From Pedobacter sp. (GTDB taxonomy: Bacteria; Bacteroidota; Bacteroidia; Sphingobacteriales; Sphingobacteriaceae), in assembly GCA_031119475.1 (NCBI GenBank), contig JAVHXV010000002.1, positions 372,001 through 436,000 on the forward strand: a stretch of DNA of 64,000 bases. Direction: 5' to 3'. Of this stretch, positions 42,039 to 50,806 are shown one piece after another. The notes under the pieces are model-generated. The model saw only the letters and a program-made list of their open reading frames with translations. It did no database searches and was not told the DNA's origin. Within the stretch, counting starts at the first letter, position 1, and each line of letters starts with the position of its first letter. The position numbers were made by a program, and so were the translations under genes.

Positions 42039-43898
42039 CTATTTATCTCCCTTTACATTTGCAAGCAAATCTTTTGCCATTAATTGGGTAGACCTCGCCA
42101 AGCTCAAAAATTCTGATCGGTAACCTTCTTTATCGACTCCTTTGGCGGCTTCTGCCAGGGCGATTACTTTTTCGAAACTGCTCTGCTGTTTAAATTCAGA
42201 TTGGCGGAGCAGCATCCCGAACATGGCAATGGCGGCAGAAAACCTAAAATTATCACTGGTTACGGTCAAAGCTGTAAAATTATCTTTTACAGTTTGCTCC
42301 ATTTTTGTGCTCACATCGCCCGCTGGCTTTTTGTAGCGCAGCTTAATGGTCAGGATTTCATCGCTATCAGCAGCAGTTTTTTTGGGCCTCTGGTATTTCA
42401 GGTCATCTACCTTGCCTACGAACGGACTTTTTTCGCCTACGGGAATAATTTCATACAGGGCAGTTACCGTGTGTCCCGAGCCCAGCTCCCCGGCATCCTT
42501 TTTATCGTCGTTGAAGTCTTCACTGGCCAGCATCCTGTTTTCATAGCCGATGAGGCGATAGGCCTGCACCTTTGCCGGATTAAATTCCAGTTGGAACTTC
42601 ACGTCCTTGGCCAAGGTAAACAAGGTGCCGCCAAACTCGTTGATGAGTACTTTTTTGGCTTCGGTGATGTTATCGATATAGGCATAGTTACCATTTCCCT
42701 TATCTGCTAGTTTTTCCATTTTGCTATCCTTATAATTGCCCATCCCATAGCCCAGCACGGTTAGGAAAACACCGCTTTTTCTTTTCTCTTCAATCAGGCG
42801 TTCCATTTCCGAATCGCTATTGGCACCGACATTGAAATCGCCATCGGTAGCTAAGATGATCCTATTGTTGCCATTCTTGATGAAGTTTTCGCTGGCCACC
42901 CTATAGGCCAGTTCGATCCCCTGTCCACCAGCAGTAGAACCCCCTGCACTTAAGCGCGACAAAGCTTCCTTGATTTTGATTTTATGATTGCCGCTGGTTG
43001 GCGGAAGGACCAGTCCTGCATTGCCAGCGTAGACCACAATGGCTACTTTATCCTGTTCCCGCAACTGATCTGTCAATAGTTTTAGTGAGCTGACCAACAA
43101 GGGCAGTTTGTTTTCGCTTTCCATCGAACCTGAGACGTCGATGAGGAAAACCAGGTTAGATGGTGGCAGGTTATCGGTAGGAATGGTCTTGGCCTGCAGG
43201 CCGATGTGTACCAAACGGTGTGACGGGTTCCATGGGGCAGGTGCGATTTCGGTGATGATATTTACGGGGTCGTTGCCTTTGGGCTGTTCATATTGATAAT
43301 CAAAATAGTTGATCATTTCTTCGATCCTGACCGCATCTTTAGGGGGAAGGCTCCCGCTGTTGATAAAACGGCGCACATTGCTGTAAGAAGCCGCATCCAC
43401 ATCGATGGAAAATGTAGAGAGCGGTTCCTTATCGGCACGTCGGAAGCCGATTTCGTTGATGCTGCTGTAGCTTTCGTTGTCGGTAATTTTTGGTGCAGCT
43501 GCATACGCCCTGCCCACCGCAACCCGACTCATAGACATTGATGCCATTGCTGTACGCTTTTGCGTGGCCCCATAGCCGGTGACTACCACTTCGCTGAGCG
43601 CTTTTTGGTCTTCAGATAATAAAATTCGATAGGTGCCCTTATCGGTTAGGGGGATGGTTTTGGTCACAAAACCCAAGAAGGAGACGATGAGTTTTTTGTC
43701 GTTTGCGCCGATGGTGAATGAGAATTTGCCGTCCTTATCGGTTACGGCTGTTTTTAGGCTGGGATAACTCCTAACGGCAGCGCCTGGGAGGCCCAATCCA
43801 TCTGCAGCGATGACAACACCAGAAATTTTCCTTTCGGTGGAAGCCATACCTGCAACAGATACAAATAAGGCTAAAATGAGGATCAATATTTTTTTCAT
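42039..43898 (-). CDS. Exported von Willebrand factor A protein with carboxypeptidase-like domain
   Basis: A 619-residue protein with a signal peptide (1-19). Residues ~25-105 are a carboxypeptidase-like regulatory domain that ends in EVVVTGYGATQKRTA, the phrase that in receptors leads into the plug. Then comes the YfbK-type vWF N-terminal region (YSNVRRFINSGSLPPKDAVR), a vWA domain with an intact metal site DVSGSMESE (~252), and a C-terminal DUF3520-like part. The vWA domain should bind a divalent metal and a protein partner on the cell surface or in the periplasm. The receptor-like phrase without a barrel is notable. Confidence 0.9.
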   Translation of the reverse strand: MKKILILILALFVSVAGMASTERKISGVVIAADGLGLPGAAVRSYPSLKTAVTDKDGKFSFTIGANDKKLIVSFLGFVTKTIPLTDKGTYRILLSEDQKALSEVVVTGYGATQKRTAMASMSMSRVAVGRAYAAAPKITDNESYSSINEIGFRRADKEPLSTFSIDVDAASYSNVRRFINSGSLPPKDAVRIEEMINYFDYQYEQPKGNDPVNIITEIAPAPWNPSHRLVHIGLQAKTIPTDNLPPSNLVFLIDVSGSMESENKLPLLVSSLKLLTDQLREQDKVAIVVYAGNAGLVLPPTSGNHKIKIKEALSRLSAGGSTAGGQGIELAYRVASENFIKNGNNRIILATDGDFNVGANSDSEMERLIEEKRKSGVFLTVLGYGMGNYKDSKMEKLADKGNGNYAYIDNITEAKKVLINEFGGTLFTLAKDVKFQLEFNPAKVQAYRLIGYENRMLASEDFNDDKKDAGELGSGHTVTALYEIIPVGEKSPFVGKVDDLKYQRPKKTAADSDEILTIKLRYKKPAGDVSTKMEQTVKDNFTALTVTSDNFRFSAAIAMFGMLLRQSEFKQQSSFEKVIALAEAAKGVDKEGYRSEFLSLARSTQLMAKDLLANVKGDK

Positions 43899-44124
43899 GA
43901 GTTATGGGTTTTAACTCTTGATGTAAGGAATGCAGATTTTCCATACCCTGTACAAAATATTTTTTATGCACTTTGTCAAAGTCGGCACTGCACAATATGG
44001 AATGATATCCCTCGACTTTGACAAAGTGCATGACACTTCCATGACTAAAAATGCCGAAATCAAACTAATTCTGTAGAGTTATATCACGTATTTGCATTTT
44101 AGGTTAGGGAGACTTTGACAAAGT
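43899..44124. other. 226-bp intergenic region with CTTTGACAAAG palindromes
   Basis: No gene is seen. It contains the 19-bp inverted pair at 43966-44031 and a 17-bp palindrome at 44110-44126, both of the CTTTGACAAAG family, between the start of the vWA gene and the end of the propeller-like gene. Confidence 0.55.
43966..44031. repeat. Perfect 19-bp inverted repeat, CTTTGACAAAG family
   Basis: ATGCACTTTGTCAAAGTCG (43966-43984) and its exact reverse complement (44013-44031) flank a 28-base spacer. Each arm is itself an internal palindrome, so cruciforms of two sizes are possible. Confidence 0.75.
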
Positions 44125-44126
44125 CT
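44110..44126. repeat. 17-bp palindrome overlapping a stop codon
   Basis: AGACTTTGACAAAGTCT has perfect 8-base arms around one central A. Two of its bases belong to the TAG stop of the gene at 44125-45069. It could end that transcript, though no T-tract follows. Confidence 0.7.
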
Positions 44127-45069
44127 ATTTCACCATCTCGTAGATGTAAAGTTCATGGATTTCTTCGGTATAGCCTTCTGCAGTCAATGGGCCCTGCGAC
44201 ATGCCCAAAAGGATCTGTGTGCCGCGGTTGTTCAAAACGACCAGATCATTGTTGATAGGGTCGATAGACAACCCCTCTATTTCGCCTGCACGGCGGAAAT
44301 CGGACATTTCCCGGAAGAGTGTCAGCCGTCCGGCCATCGCGCCAGCGGCGACCTTGCCAGGTGTTTTTACAGGCTGATGATCGACTATGGAGAATTGTTC
44401 CCCATCCTTTAACCCCGTATAGGAAACCTTGCTGATGTCGGCCATGTAGATGTTGTCGGCAATCTTAAAGGTGGCATCTCCATCATCGGCAGCGAAAAGT
44501 AGCTTTCCGTCTGCAATAAAGATGCCCTGGCACCAATAAGGGGCAGGACGGCATTGCATTTTGGTATGGTATTTTCCAGTTTCCAAGCTGTAGCAATAGA
44601 CATATCGGCTATCTACCCAATCAGACATCCAGACCATTTTTCGCTCCCTGTCAATAGCGATGCCCGAAACTTCGACCTGACCAGAAGCAGGTTCCCAATT
44701 GATATCGCGCTTCCACTGCAGGGTCTTCGCATCATACACCGAAACCGCTATATTTTGTCCGCGCCCATATTCGAACTTCTCAATGCCGCAATAGAGTTCG
44801 CCATTAAAGATATCGATGTCTCCAAAGTGGTTTGCCAATTCGGGATGCTGGAAAGGCTGGAGGTTCTTCATCACCACATTTCCTTGTTTATCATATTTAT
44901 ACAGAGCTTTGGTGTCGGAAACATAATAATAGTCCCTGTCGATCGCGATTCCTTGTCGCCCCAACACTGGAATTACTTTTTTCAGGCGATAAGTTGACCC
45001 GATATGCTGGGCGCTTGCCAACAGACAGTTGCAAAGGAGGAGGAGGGTAAGGATTTTTTTGGGATACAC
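44125..45069 (-). CDS. Exported beta-propeller-like protein
   Basis: A 314-residue protein with a signal peptide (1-20, ending LLASAQ). The rest is beta-rich, with repeats like GIAIDRDYYYVSDTKALYKY, GDIDIFNGELYCGIE and GIAIDRERKMVWMSDW, which fits an NHL- or SMP-30-like propeller that might bind a ligand or hydrolyse a small molecule. Catalytic residues cannot be assigned. The start is GTG at 45069, the only credible one; it lies inside a CTTTGACAAAG-type repeat, and the stop touches another copy. Divergent from the sigma factor gene. Confidence 0.75.
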   Translation of the reverse strand: MYPKKILTLLLLCNCLLASAQHIGSTYRLKKVIPVLGRQGIAIDRDYYYVSDTKALYKYDKQGNVVMKNLQPFQHPELANHFGDIDIFNGELYCGIEKFEYGRGQNIAVSVYDAKTLQWKRDINWEPASGQVEVSGIAIDRERKMVWMSDWVDSRYVYCYSLETGKYHTKMQCRPAPYWCQGIFIADGKLLFAADDGDATFKIADNIYMADISKVSYTGLKDGEQFSIVDHQPVKTPGKVAAGAMAGRLTLFREMSDFRRAGEIEGLSIDPINNDLVVLNNRGTQILLGMSQGPLTAEGYTEEIHELYIYEMVK

Positions 45070-45098
45070 TTTGTCAATCTTTAAACTTTGTCAAAGTT
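45067..45098. repeat. CTTTGACAAAG-family repeat at a start codon
   Basis: AACTTTGTCAAAGTT (45084-45098) is a perfect 7+1+7 palindrome, and a half copy CACTTTGTCAATCTTT (45067-45082) precedes it. The GTG start of the propeller-like gene is formed by the CAC of the half copy. Confidence 0.65.
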
Positions 45099-45203
45099 AA
45101 AATAAAAAAATCCCCCAAATCAACAATTCGATTTTCGAAACTTTTAATCTTTACATTATTAATAAAATCAATTATACTTGAAGATATTTAGCGAGATACC
45201 AAT

Positions 45204-45782
45204 TTGAAGTTTATCAAAAATTCCAACCGATCAAATGAGCCCGATGATGCATCGCTCATTGCCGCCTACCAGCAAAGTGGCGATTTGGAAGTGCTCGGTA
45301 AACTTTACAACCGATACATGCACCTGGTTTTTGGGGTATGCTATAATTATTTCAAGGATGAAGAGCTGAGCAAGGACGCCGTGATGCAGATCTTTGAGGA
45401 ACTGGTAGCCAAGCTGAAACTGCACCAGGTACAGAACTTTAAAAGCTGGCTCCATGTGCTGTCCAGAAACCATTGCCTCATGGCATTGCGGAAATCCTCA
45501 AAAACAACAATTGTTCCGCTCGAAGATAATTTTGTGGAAAATGACGACTTTGTGCATCTGAATATAGATGATACAAAAGAAGCGCAATTGACCGTAATGG
45601 AAAAGTGCATGGAAACGCTGCCGGAAGAACAACGGAAAAGTGTAGATTTGTTCTATTTACAGGAGAAATGCTATAAGGAAGTTGCCGAAATAACCGGATA
45701 TGACCTGTTAAAAGTGAAGAGTTATATCCAGAATGGAAAGCGGAACCTAAAAATTTGTATAGAAAAGAACAGTGAGCTATAA
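45204..45782 (+). CDS. ECF-type RNA polymerase sigma factor
   Basis: A 192-residue sigma-70 family protein. Region 2 covers LGKLYNRYMHLVFGVCYNYF to LHVLSRNHCLMALR (~33-97) and region 4 covers CMETLPEEQRKSVDLFYLQEKCYKEVAEITG to VKSYIQNGKRNLK (~135-185). There is no region 1.1 or 3. The start is TTG at 45204. The next gene starts inside this one (11-base overlap) and encodes a membrane protein with an anti-sigma-like N-terminus, the usual cis-acting partner. Target genes are unknown; in this phylum such sigmas often control surface functions. Confidence 0.9.
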   Translation: MKFIKNSNRSNEPDDASLIAAYQQSGDLEVLGKLYNRYMHLVFGVCYNYFKDEELSKDAVMQIFEELVAKLKLHQVQNFKSWLHVLSRNHCLMALRKSSKTTIVPLEDNFVENDDFVHLNIDDTKEAQLTVMEKCMETLPEEQRKSVDLFYLQEKCYKEVAEITGYDLLKVKSYIQNGKRNLKICIEKNSEL

Positions 45783-47064
45783 CGAATGGTTAGATATTGA
45801 TGTTTTGGAAGATTACCTTGATGGTAAGCTTGATGCCAAGACTATGCATAAAATCGAACGCATGTCGCTCGAAGACCCCTTCATGGCCGAAGCACTCGCC
45901 GGTTTAAGCCAATCGCCGAAAAGAACCTATACCCTATCCCTGCTTCAAAAGCAGCTGGAGGAAAGGATTGCCAAAAAGCCGATCGCAGAAAAAAGATGGA
46001 GGATTACCGCACAACGGCTGAGCATTGCTGCTGCCGCTGCGGTCTTGTTCGTTACCGTGAGTATCTTGTTCTGGATGAAGGGAAACCGTCAGCAGGTCGA
46101 ACTGGCCAAACATCAAAAAGCCGCAGTTGAAACCAGTACACAGGTAGCCACCAACAAACCTATCGTTAAAACAGAAACGCCATCCCAATCTCTAGCAGCA
46201 CCTCATCAGCGCCTCAATCGGGTGGCGGATCCGGTTCCAGATAGAGCCGTTACTGCGTCCGCTCCCGCTGACGAAACCATCAGCGCTGCCCCGGTAGCCA
46301 GTGCCGCCCCTCCAGCAGCGGCAGCTTTTGTACAGGATGAATCAAAACGCAACAAAATAACTGCAGAAGAGCTATCTACTGCCCAAGCAGTTGCCCCACT
46401 AAAAAAAGCCGAAAACGTAAGGGAACGTGCCTTGGCGGGAAAGGCCCCGGGAATTATAATGGAATCAAACCTAAGGCCGAACCAAATACCGACTGTCATC
46501 AATGGTAGGGTATTTGCCAAAGTAGATGGACAGCCCCTTCCAGGCGCCATCGTCAAGGTTCCAGGCACGAATAAAGCCGCTGTTACGGATAGCAAGGGAG
46601 AATTTACCCTCTCCGCGGATAGTGCCATCCAGAGCCTAAGCGTGGGCTATATCGGCTATGCCAGCCAGGAAGTAAAGACAAAAGTTAACCAAGAGGTAAG
46701 CATTGCATTGGAGGAAGACAAGACATCCTTGAAAGAGGTGGTCATGGCAGATGCCAAGAGCAAACCAATAGATCCTGCGCCCGAATATGCCAAATCTTCT
46801 GCCTATTTCCCAATTGGTGGTTGGAACAATTACCAGGCCTATCTAACCAGCAACAATACAATAGATAAGCAAGCCCCGATTGGAAAAACAGTGGGGCTAA
46901 AGTTTGAAGTCAGGCCAAATGGTGCGCCAACAAAAATCACCATCGTGAAGAGCCTGGGCAAAAAATATGATGAGGCAGCCATCCGCCTGTTAAAAGATGG
47001 TCCAAGATGGCTTCCGGTAAACAAAGACAAGATCGGGCCGGGATTTTTGGAGGTCCAGTTTTAA
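45772..47064 (+). CDS. Anti-sigma-like membrane protein fused to carboxypeptidase-like and TonB C-terminal domains
   Basis: A 430-residue protein starting at GTG 45772. Residues 1-80 are a cytoplasmic helical domain (EWLDIDVLEDYLDGKLD) in the position and style of an anti-sigma domain. One membrane helix follows at 84-102, then an Ala/Pro-rich linker (~105-235). Residues ~240-320 are a carboxypeptidase-like regulatory domain (INGRVFAKVDGQPLPGAIVK), and ~345-430 resemble the TonB C-terminal domain (GLKFEVRPNGAPTKITIVKS, DEAAIRLLKDGPRWLPV). So a periplasmic TonB-like domain is tied to a sigma regulator. The sigma gene overlaps it by 11 bases. Confidence 0.8.
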   Translation: MSYNEWLDIDVLEDYLDGKLDAKTMHKIERMSLEDPFMAEALAGLSQSPKRTYTLSLLQKQLEERIAKKPIAEKRWRITAQRLSIAAAAAVLFVTVSILFWMKGNRQQVELAKHQKAAVETSTQVATNKPIVKTETPSQSLAAPHQRLNRVADPVPDRAVTASAPADETISAAPVASAAPPAAAAFVQDESKRNKITAEELSTAQAVAPLKKAENVRERALAGKAPGIIMESNLRPNQIPTVINGRVFAKVDGQPLPGAIVKVPGTNKAAVTDSKGEFTLSADSAIQSLSVGYIGYASQEVKTKVNQEVSIALEEDKTSLKEVVMADAKSKPIDPAPEYAKSSAYFPIGGWNNYQAYLTSNNTIDKQAPIGKTVGLKFEVRPNGAPTKITIVKSLGKKYDEAAIRLLKDGPRWLPVNKDKIGPGFLEVQF

Positions 47065-47097
47065 TCGATTAAATCATCCGAGTGTTCTCGTTCAAAG

Positions 47098-47712
47098 ATG
47101 TATCAGCCTTCGTATTTTCAAGTTGAGGATTTTGATCAGGTCCTGTCCTTCATGCATGCACATCCCTTTATTACCTTGATCGGTTTTGATGGCGATTATC
47201 CAGTGGCCACACAAGTTCCGGTCCAGATTGAGCAAAGCGGCAAAGACCTGCTCTTGATTGGCCATGTGATGAAAAAGACCGATCATTGCGCGGCTTTTCT
47301 AGCGAATGAAAACGTAATGGCCCTGTTCACAGGTGCGCATGCCTACATCAGCGCTTCTGTGTATGACAACCCTCAGTCGGCTTCTACCTGGAATTACCGC
47401 ACTGTTCAGGTGAAGGGGAAGATCAAGATGTTGGATGAAGCACAGACCCGGAGCGTGATCGAGAATTTGACCAATAGTTACGAAGACCCTTCCAATAGTC
47501 CCGCAGCATTTCGCCAACTGGATGAAAGCTATATCCAAAAGCACCTTAAGGCAATTATGGGATTCGCCCTGAAGGTAACTGATCTTAAGGCTATCTTTAA
47601 ATTAAGCCAGAACCATAGCGCCCACAACAAGACGGCGATCATTAACGATTTGGAAAATAGAAATGATCCGTATGCGCAAGAGATTGCGGAGGAGATGAGA
47701 AGGGGGGACTGA
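47098..47712 (+). CDS. FMN-binding protein of the PaiB family
   Basis: A 204-residue protein that opens MYQPSYFQ, as PaiB-like proteins do, and continues with ATQVPVQIEQ, HVMKKTDHCAAF, ALFTGAHAYISASVY and TWNYRTVQVKG, the conserved split-barrel flavin-binding core. PaiB was named as a repressor of sporulation and protease genes in Bacillus, but most members are probably flavin-dependent redox proteins. Single gene, 33 bp after the anti-sigma-like gene on the same strand; it may be co-transcribed. Confidence 0.88.
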   Translation: MYQPSYFQVEDFDQVLSFMHAHPFITLIGFDGDYPVATQVPVQIEQSGKDLLLIGHVMKKTDHCAAFLANENVMALFTGAHAYISASVYDNPQSASTWNYRTVQVKGKIKMLDEAQTRSVIENLTNSYEDPSNSPAAFRQLDESYIQKHLKAIMGFALKVTDLKAIFKLSQNHSAHNKTAIINDLENRNDPYAQEIAEEMRRGD

Positions 47713-47905
47713 GTCTAGGAGTCCAGAAGTCCATGGGTGGCCTTACTTGAGACCACATTTTGGGAGGATAAGAAAGATTGCTGGGCCATAAAATCCCTTT
47801 ACTCATTCTATTTCTGGACTTTTGGACTCTTCGACTCCTGGACTAAAGTATTTCATTACTTCGCTCTTCTAGGTATCAAATTGGACTTCTCGACTCTTGG
47901 ACTAA
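47711..47905. repeat. Inverted-arm element, word GGACTTTT
   Basis: The left arm GAGTCCAGAAGTCC (47719-47732 region) mirrors two right clusters: 47813-47840 (words GGACTTTT, GGACTCTTC, GACTCCT, GGACTAAAG) and 47881-47905 (words GGACTTCT, CGACTCTT, GGACTAAA). It fills the gap between the PaiB-like gene and the metK terminator. Confidence 0.65.
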
Positions 47906-47940
47906 AAAAACAAAAAGGGATCCGCTTTACGCAAATCCCT
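47904..47940 (-). terminator. Intrinsic terminator of metK
   Basis: On the minus strand AGGGAT (47940 side) pairs with ATCCCT around a 13-base loop that can pair further, followed by TTTTTGTTTTTTT. It lies about 30 bases after the metK stop. Confidence 0.75.
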
Positions 47941-47968
47941 CTTATATGTTTAGCTTTTAACTTTTAGC

Positions 47969-49219
47969 TTACAATGAAAAAGCAGCCTTTACTTTGTCTA
48001 CGAAATCAAGTTTCTCCCAAGTAAACAATTCGACTGTTACAGTTTTATCTTCGCCATTTGGAGACTTAAAGGTTTTAGTCACTGTTTCTGGCTTACGGCC
48101 CATGTGGCCATAGGCAGCGGTTTCGCTATAAATTGGGTTTCTCAATTTGAGGCGTTGCTCGATAAAATATGGGCGCATGTCAAATAGCTCTTCCACAATG
48201 TTTGCGATTTCGCCATCTGTTTTGCCTACTTTGCCTGTGCCATAGGTATTGATATAGATTCCCATTGGTTTGGCTACGCCGATGGCATAGGAAACCTGAA
48301 CCAGAATTTCTTCGGCAACACCAGCCGCCACTAGATTTTTGGCAATGTGACGTGTAGCATAAGCGGCACTTCTATCTACCTTACTTGGATCTTTTCCAGA
48401 GAAGGCACCACCACCATGTGCGCCTTTACCGCCATAGGTATCCACAATAATTTTCCTGCCAGTTAAGCCTGTATCGCCGTGGGGACCGCCGATGACGAAC
48501 TTTCCGGTTGGGTTAATGTGGTATTCAATTTTGTCATTGAATAGGTGTGCATATTTTGGATATTTCTTAATGATCCTTGGGATGAGGATATTGACCAGGT
48601 CACTTTTAATTTTTTCCAACATCTTGGCTTCTTCATCAAAATCATCATGTTGGGTCGAAATTACGATGGCATCGATCCTTACCGGTTTGTTGTTGTCATC
48701 ATATTCAAGGGTAACCTGAGATTTGGCATCAGGGCGGAGGTAATTGATTTCCTTGCCTTCACGTCTAAGGTCAGCCAGTTCCTGCAACAATTTGTGCGAA
48801 AGATCCAAAGCCAGTGGCATGTAATCTTCTGTTTCGTTGGTTGCATAACCAAACATCATCCCCTGGTCGCCCGCACCTTGCTCTTCTTTTGTACGTCTAT
48901 CAACTCCTTGGTTAATGTCTTGTGATTGTTCGTGGATGGCAGATAGGATACCGCATGAATTGGCCTCGAACATGTATTCACTTTTAGTGTAGCCAATTCT
49001 TTTGATCACGTCTCTGGCGATCTGTTGTACGTCCAAATAAGTTTTGGATTTTACTTCCCCTGCCAAAATTACTTGGCCAGTTGTAACTAAAGTCTCACAG
49101 GCTACTTTAGATTCGGTGTCGAATGCTAGGAAATTGTCAATTAATGCATCTGAAATCTGGTCTGCAATTTTATCTGGATGGCCTTCCGATACAGATTCTG
49201 AGGTAAATAAATACGGCAT
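47969..49219 (-). CDS. metK: S-adenosylmethionine synthase
   Basis: A 416-residue cytoplasmic enzyme that joins methionine and ATP to form SAM. The ATP/methionine site opens with [16 protein letters not shown] (~9-24). The second signature, [19 protein letters not shown] (~267-285), is complete. Length is normal for Bacteroidota MetK, which is longer than the E. coli protein. It is a single gene with an intrinsic terminator. I looked for a SAM riboswitch in the short leader (49220-49284) and see none. Confidence 0.97.
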   Translation of the reverse strand: MPYLFTSESVSEGHPDKIADQISDALIDNFLAFDTESKVACETLVTTGQVILAGEVKSKTYLDVQQIARDVIKRIGYTKSEYMFEANSCGILSAIHEQSQDINQGVDRRTKEEQGAGDQGMMFGYATNETEDYMPLALDLSHKLLQELADLRREGKEINYLRPDAKSQVTLEYDDNNKPVRIDAIVISTQHDDFDEEAKMLEKIKSDLVNILIPRIIKKYPKYAHLFNDKIEYHINPTGKFVIGGPHGDTGLTGRKIIVDTYGGKGAHGGGAFSGKDPSKVDRSAAYATRHIAKNLVAAGVAEEILVQVSYAIGVAKPMGIYINTYGTGKVGKTDGEIANIVEELFDMRPYFIEQRLKLRNPIYSETAAYGHMGRKPETVTKTFKSPNGEDKTVTVELFTWEKLDFVDKVKAAFSL

Positions 49220-49431
49220 ATTAAAGCGCTATTTTAAGAAAACAATGTAAAATGGCCAACTTGCGCTAAAGCAGTAAAATAAGTGTGATAAAATTAGCAC
49301 TTTTTTTTACGTGGTTGCAATCAGGCCCATCCTTAAATGGGCAACGCAAATCAGTCCACTTTGATCATGCAAAATTACTTAATATATTCTCAAAATTCAA
49401 AAAATATCAATTATTTTGTGTGTCTTATTTC

Positions 49432-50313
49432 TTGAGTGTGTCGAAAACCAATATATTATTCATCATTAATCCCATTTCTGGTGGAAAGCGGAAAGTAAAA
49501 ATTCCGGATCTGATCACGGCACACCTGGACGGAACCCAATTTCAGCCTACCTGTATTTTTACGGATTATGCCGGACATGCGGCAGAACTGGCTACCGCAG
49601 CGACAGATTTTGGGATGGTGGTAGCTGTAGGGGGCGATGGGACCGTCAATGAAGTGGCCTCCGCCCTGGTTGGAACCCATAAACCTTTGGGAATTATCCC
49701 CCTTGGATCGGGCAATGGACTGGCGAGGTTCCTGAAAATCCCAATGAACACCAAAAGGGCCATCCAACTGCTCAATCACCATCGGCAATTAAGAATGGAT
49801 GCGGCCAAAATGAACGGGAGGTATTTCTTTAACATGGCAGGGATGGGCTTTGATGCGCACATCAGCCTGATCTTTGCGCATAACAAGAGCCGTGGCCTAA
49901 AGGGATATGTAGAAATGGGACTGAAAGAAATAATCTCCTACAAGCCGCAAACCTATCACATTGAGATAGATGGCGAAAAACTGGATAGGACAGCCTTAGC
50001 CATCAGCATTGCCAATTCGGCCCAATATGGAAACAATGTGTACATCTCACCAAAGTCATCCATAGATGATGGACTGTTAGACGTCTGCATCGTCAAGAAT
50101 TTTCCTAAATATAAACTGCCCATTCTGGCCTATCAGATGATACGCTCCCTAACCGATCGTTCTGATCTTGTAGAGATTATCCAGGGCAGGTCCATCCAGA
50201 TCAAAAGAGAAAAAAAGGATGCCGTCCATTTAGATGGTGAACCTTTTATGATGGGCAACAACATCGATGTTACCATCCTTCCCCTCTCCTTAACCGTTAT
50301 CGTTAGACCATGA
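49432..50313 (+). CDS. Diacylglycerol kinase family lipid kinase
   Basis: A 293-residue enzyme of the DAGK/YegS catalytic type that phosphorylates a membrane lipid. It has the substrate motif NPISGGKRK, the nucleotide motif VVAVGGDGTVNEVA (~63-76) and the third motif IPLGSGNGLARFL (~92-104). The frame is open to 49285, but the residues before 49432 are unlike the family and AT-rich. I choose TTG 49432 (GTG 49438 is equally possible). Its stop overlaps the next gene's ATG by 4 bases. The lipid substrate is unknown. Confidence 0.88.
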   Translation: MSVSKTNILFIINPISGGKRKVKIPDLITAHLDGTQFQPTCIFTDYAGHAAELATAATDFGMVVAVGGDGTVNEVASALVGTHKPLGIIPLGSGNGLARFLKIPMNTKRAIQLLNHHRQLRMDAAKMNGRYFFNMAGMGFDAHISLIFAHNKSRGLKGYVEMGLKEIISYKPQTYHIEIDGEKLDRTALAISIANSAQYGNNVYISPKSSIDDGLLDVCIVKNFPKYKLPILAYQMIRSLTDRSDLVEIIQGRSIQIKREKKDAVHLDGEPFMMGNNIDVTILPLSLTVIVRP

Positions 50314-50663
50314 GCAAACAAAAGAAAAAAATAATAAATGATTTTGGTGGGATCATGTATTCTACCGACCCTACATTCGACTTTCGGGAAGAACCCGAAA
50401 TCCATGAAGCCTTGCCCAACAACCAGCAGGATCTCCGCGTGATGCTTGACCGCAAGAACCGGGGTGGGAAAGCGGTTACCCTGATTACGGGATACCGTGG
50501 TACGGCCGAAGAACTAGATGTGCTGGCCAAAATGCTGAAGACCAAATGTGGCGTGGGAGGGGCTGCCAAGGATGGAGAAATCCTGATCCAGGGCGACTTT
50601 AGGGACAAGGTGTTTTTGCTGCTCCAAAAAGAAGGCTATAAAGTAAAAAAATCTGGCGGTTAA
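50310..50663 (+). CDS. SUI1/eIF1-like translation factor
   Basis: A 117-residue protein. The C-terminal ~75 residues form the SUI1 fold, with AVTLITGYRGTAEELDVLAK (~51-70), LKTKCGVGGAAKDGEILIQG and KVFLLLQKEGYKVK, as in E. coli YciH. Bacterial members influence start-codon choice by analogy to eIF1, but their role is not well defined. The ~45-residue N-terminus is less conserved. It overlaps the lipid kinase gene by 4 bases (ATGA) and so is translationally coupled to it. Confidence 0.93.
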   Translation: MSKQKKKIINDFGGIMYSTDPTFDFREEPEIHEALPNNQQDLRVMLDRKNRGGKAVTLITGYRGTAEELDVLAKMLKTKCGVGGAAKDGEILIQGDFRDKVFLLLQKEGYKVKKSGG

Positions 50664-50768
50664 TTGCTCTTATAACTGGTTGATAATTAGATAATTGCTC
50701 AATAGTGTATTTGCCACAATAAGTAAAATTTTTCCGCCAAAATCATATTTTTTGCACTTATATCTGCT

Positions 50769-50776
50769 TAGCTTTG
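50769..50776 (+). promoter_or_regulatory. Candidate -7 box for pckA
   Basis: TAGCTTTG matches TAnnTTTG exactly and lies 30 bases before the pckA ATG at 50807. The nearest upstream TTG is only 14 bases away, shorter than usual. Confidence 0.4.
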
Positions 50777-50806
50777 CGTCCTATTACAACCAAATATATT
50801 AGCAGT

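Noticed and set aside
47737..47967. Open frame of 76 codons rich in Phe, Leu and Ser
   Set aside because: Made of GGACTTTT-type words and the metK terminator region; not protein-like.
49220..49284. Possible SAM riboswitch ahead of metK
   Set aside because: The leader is short and AT-rich and shows no multi-helix core.
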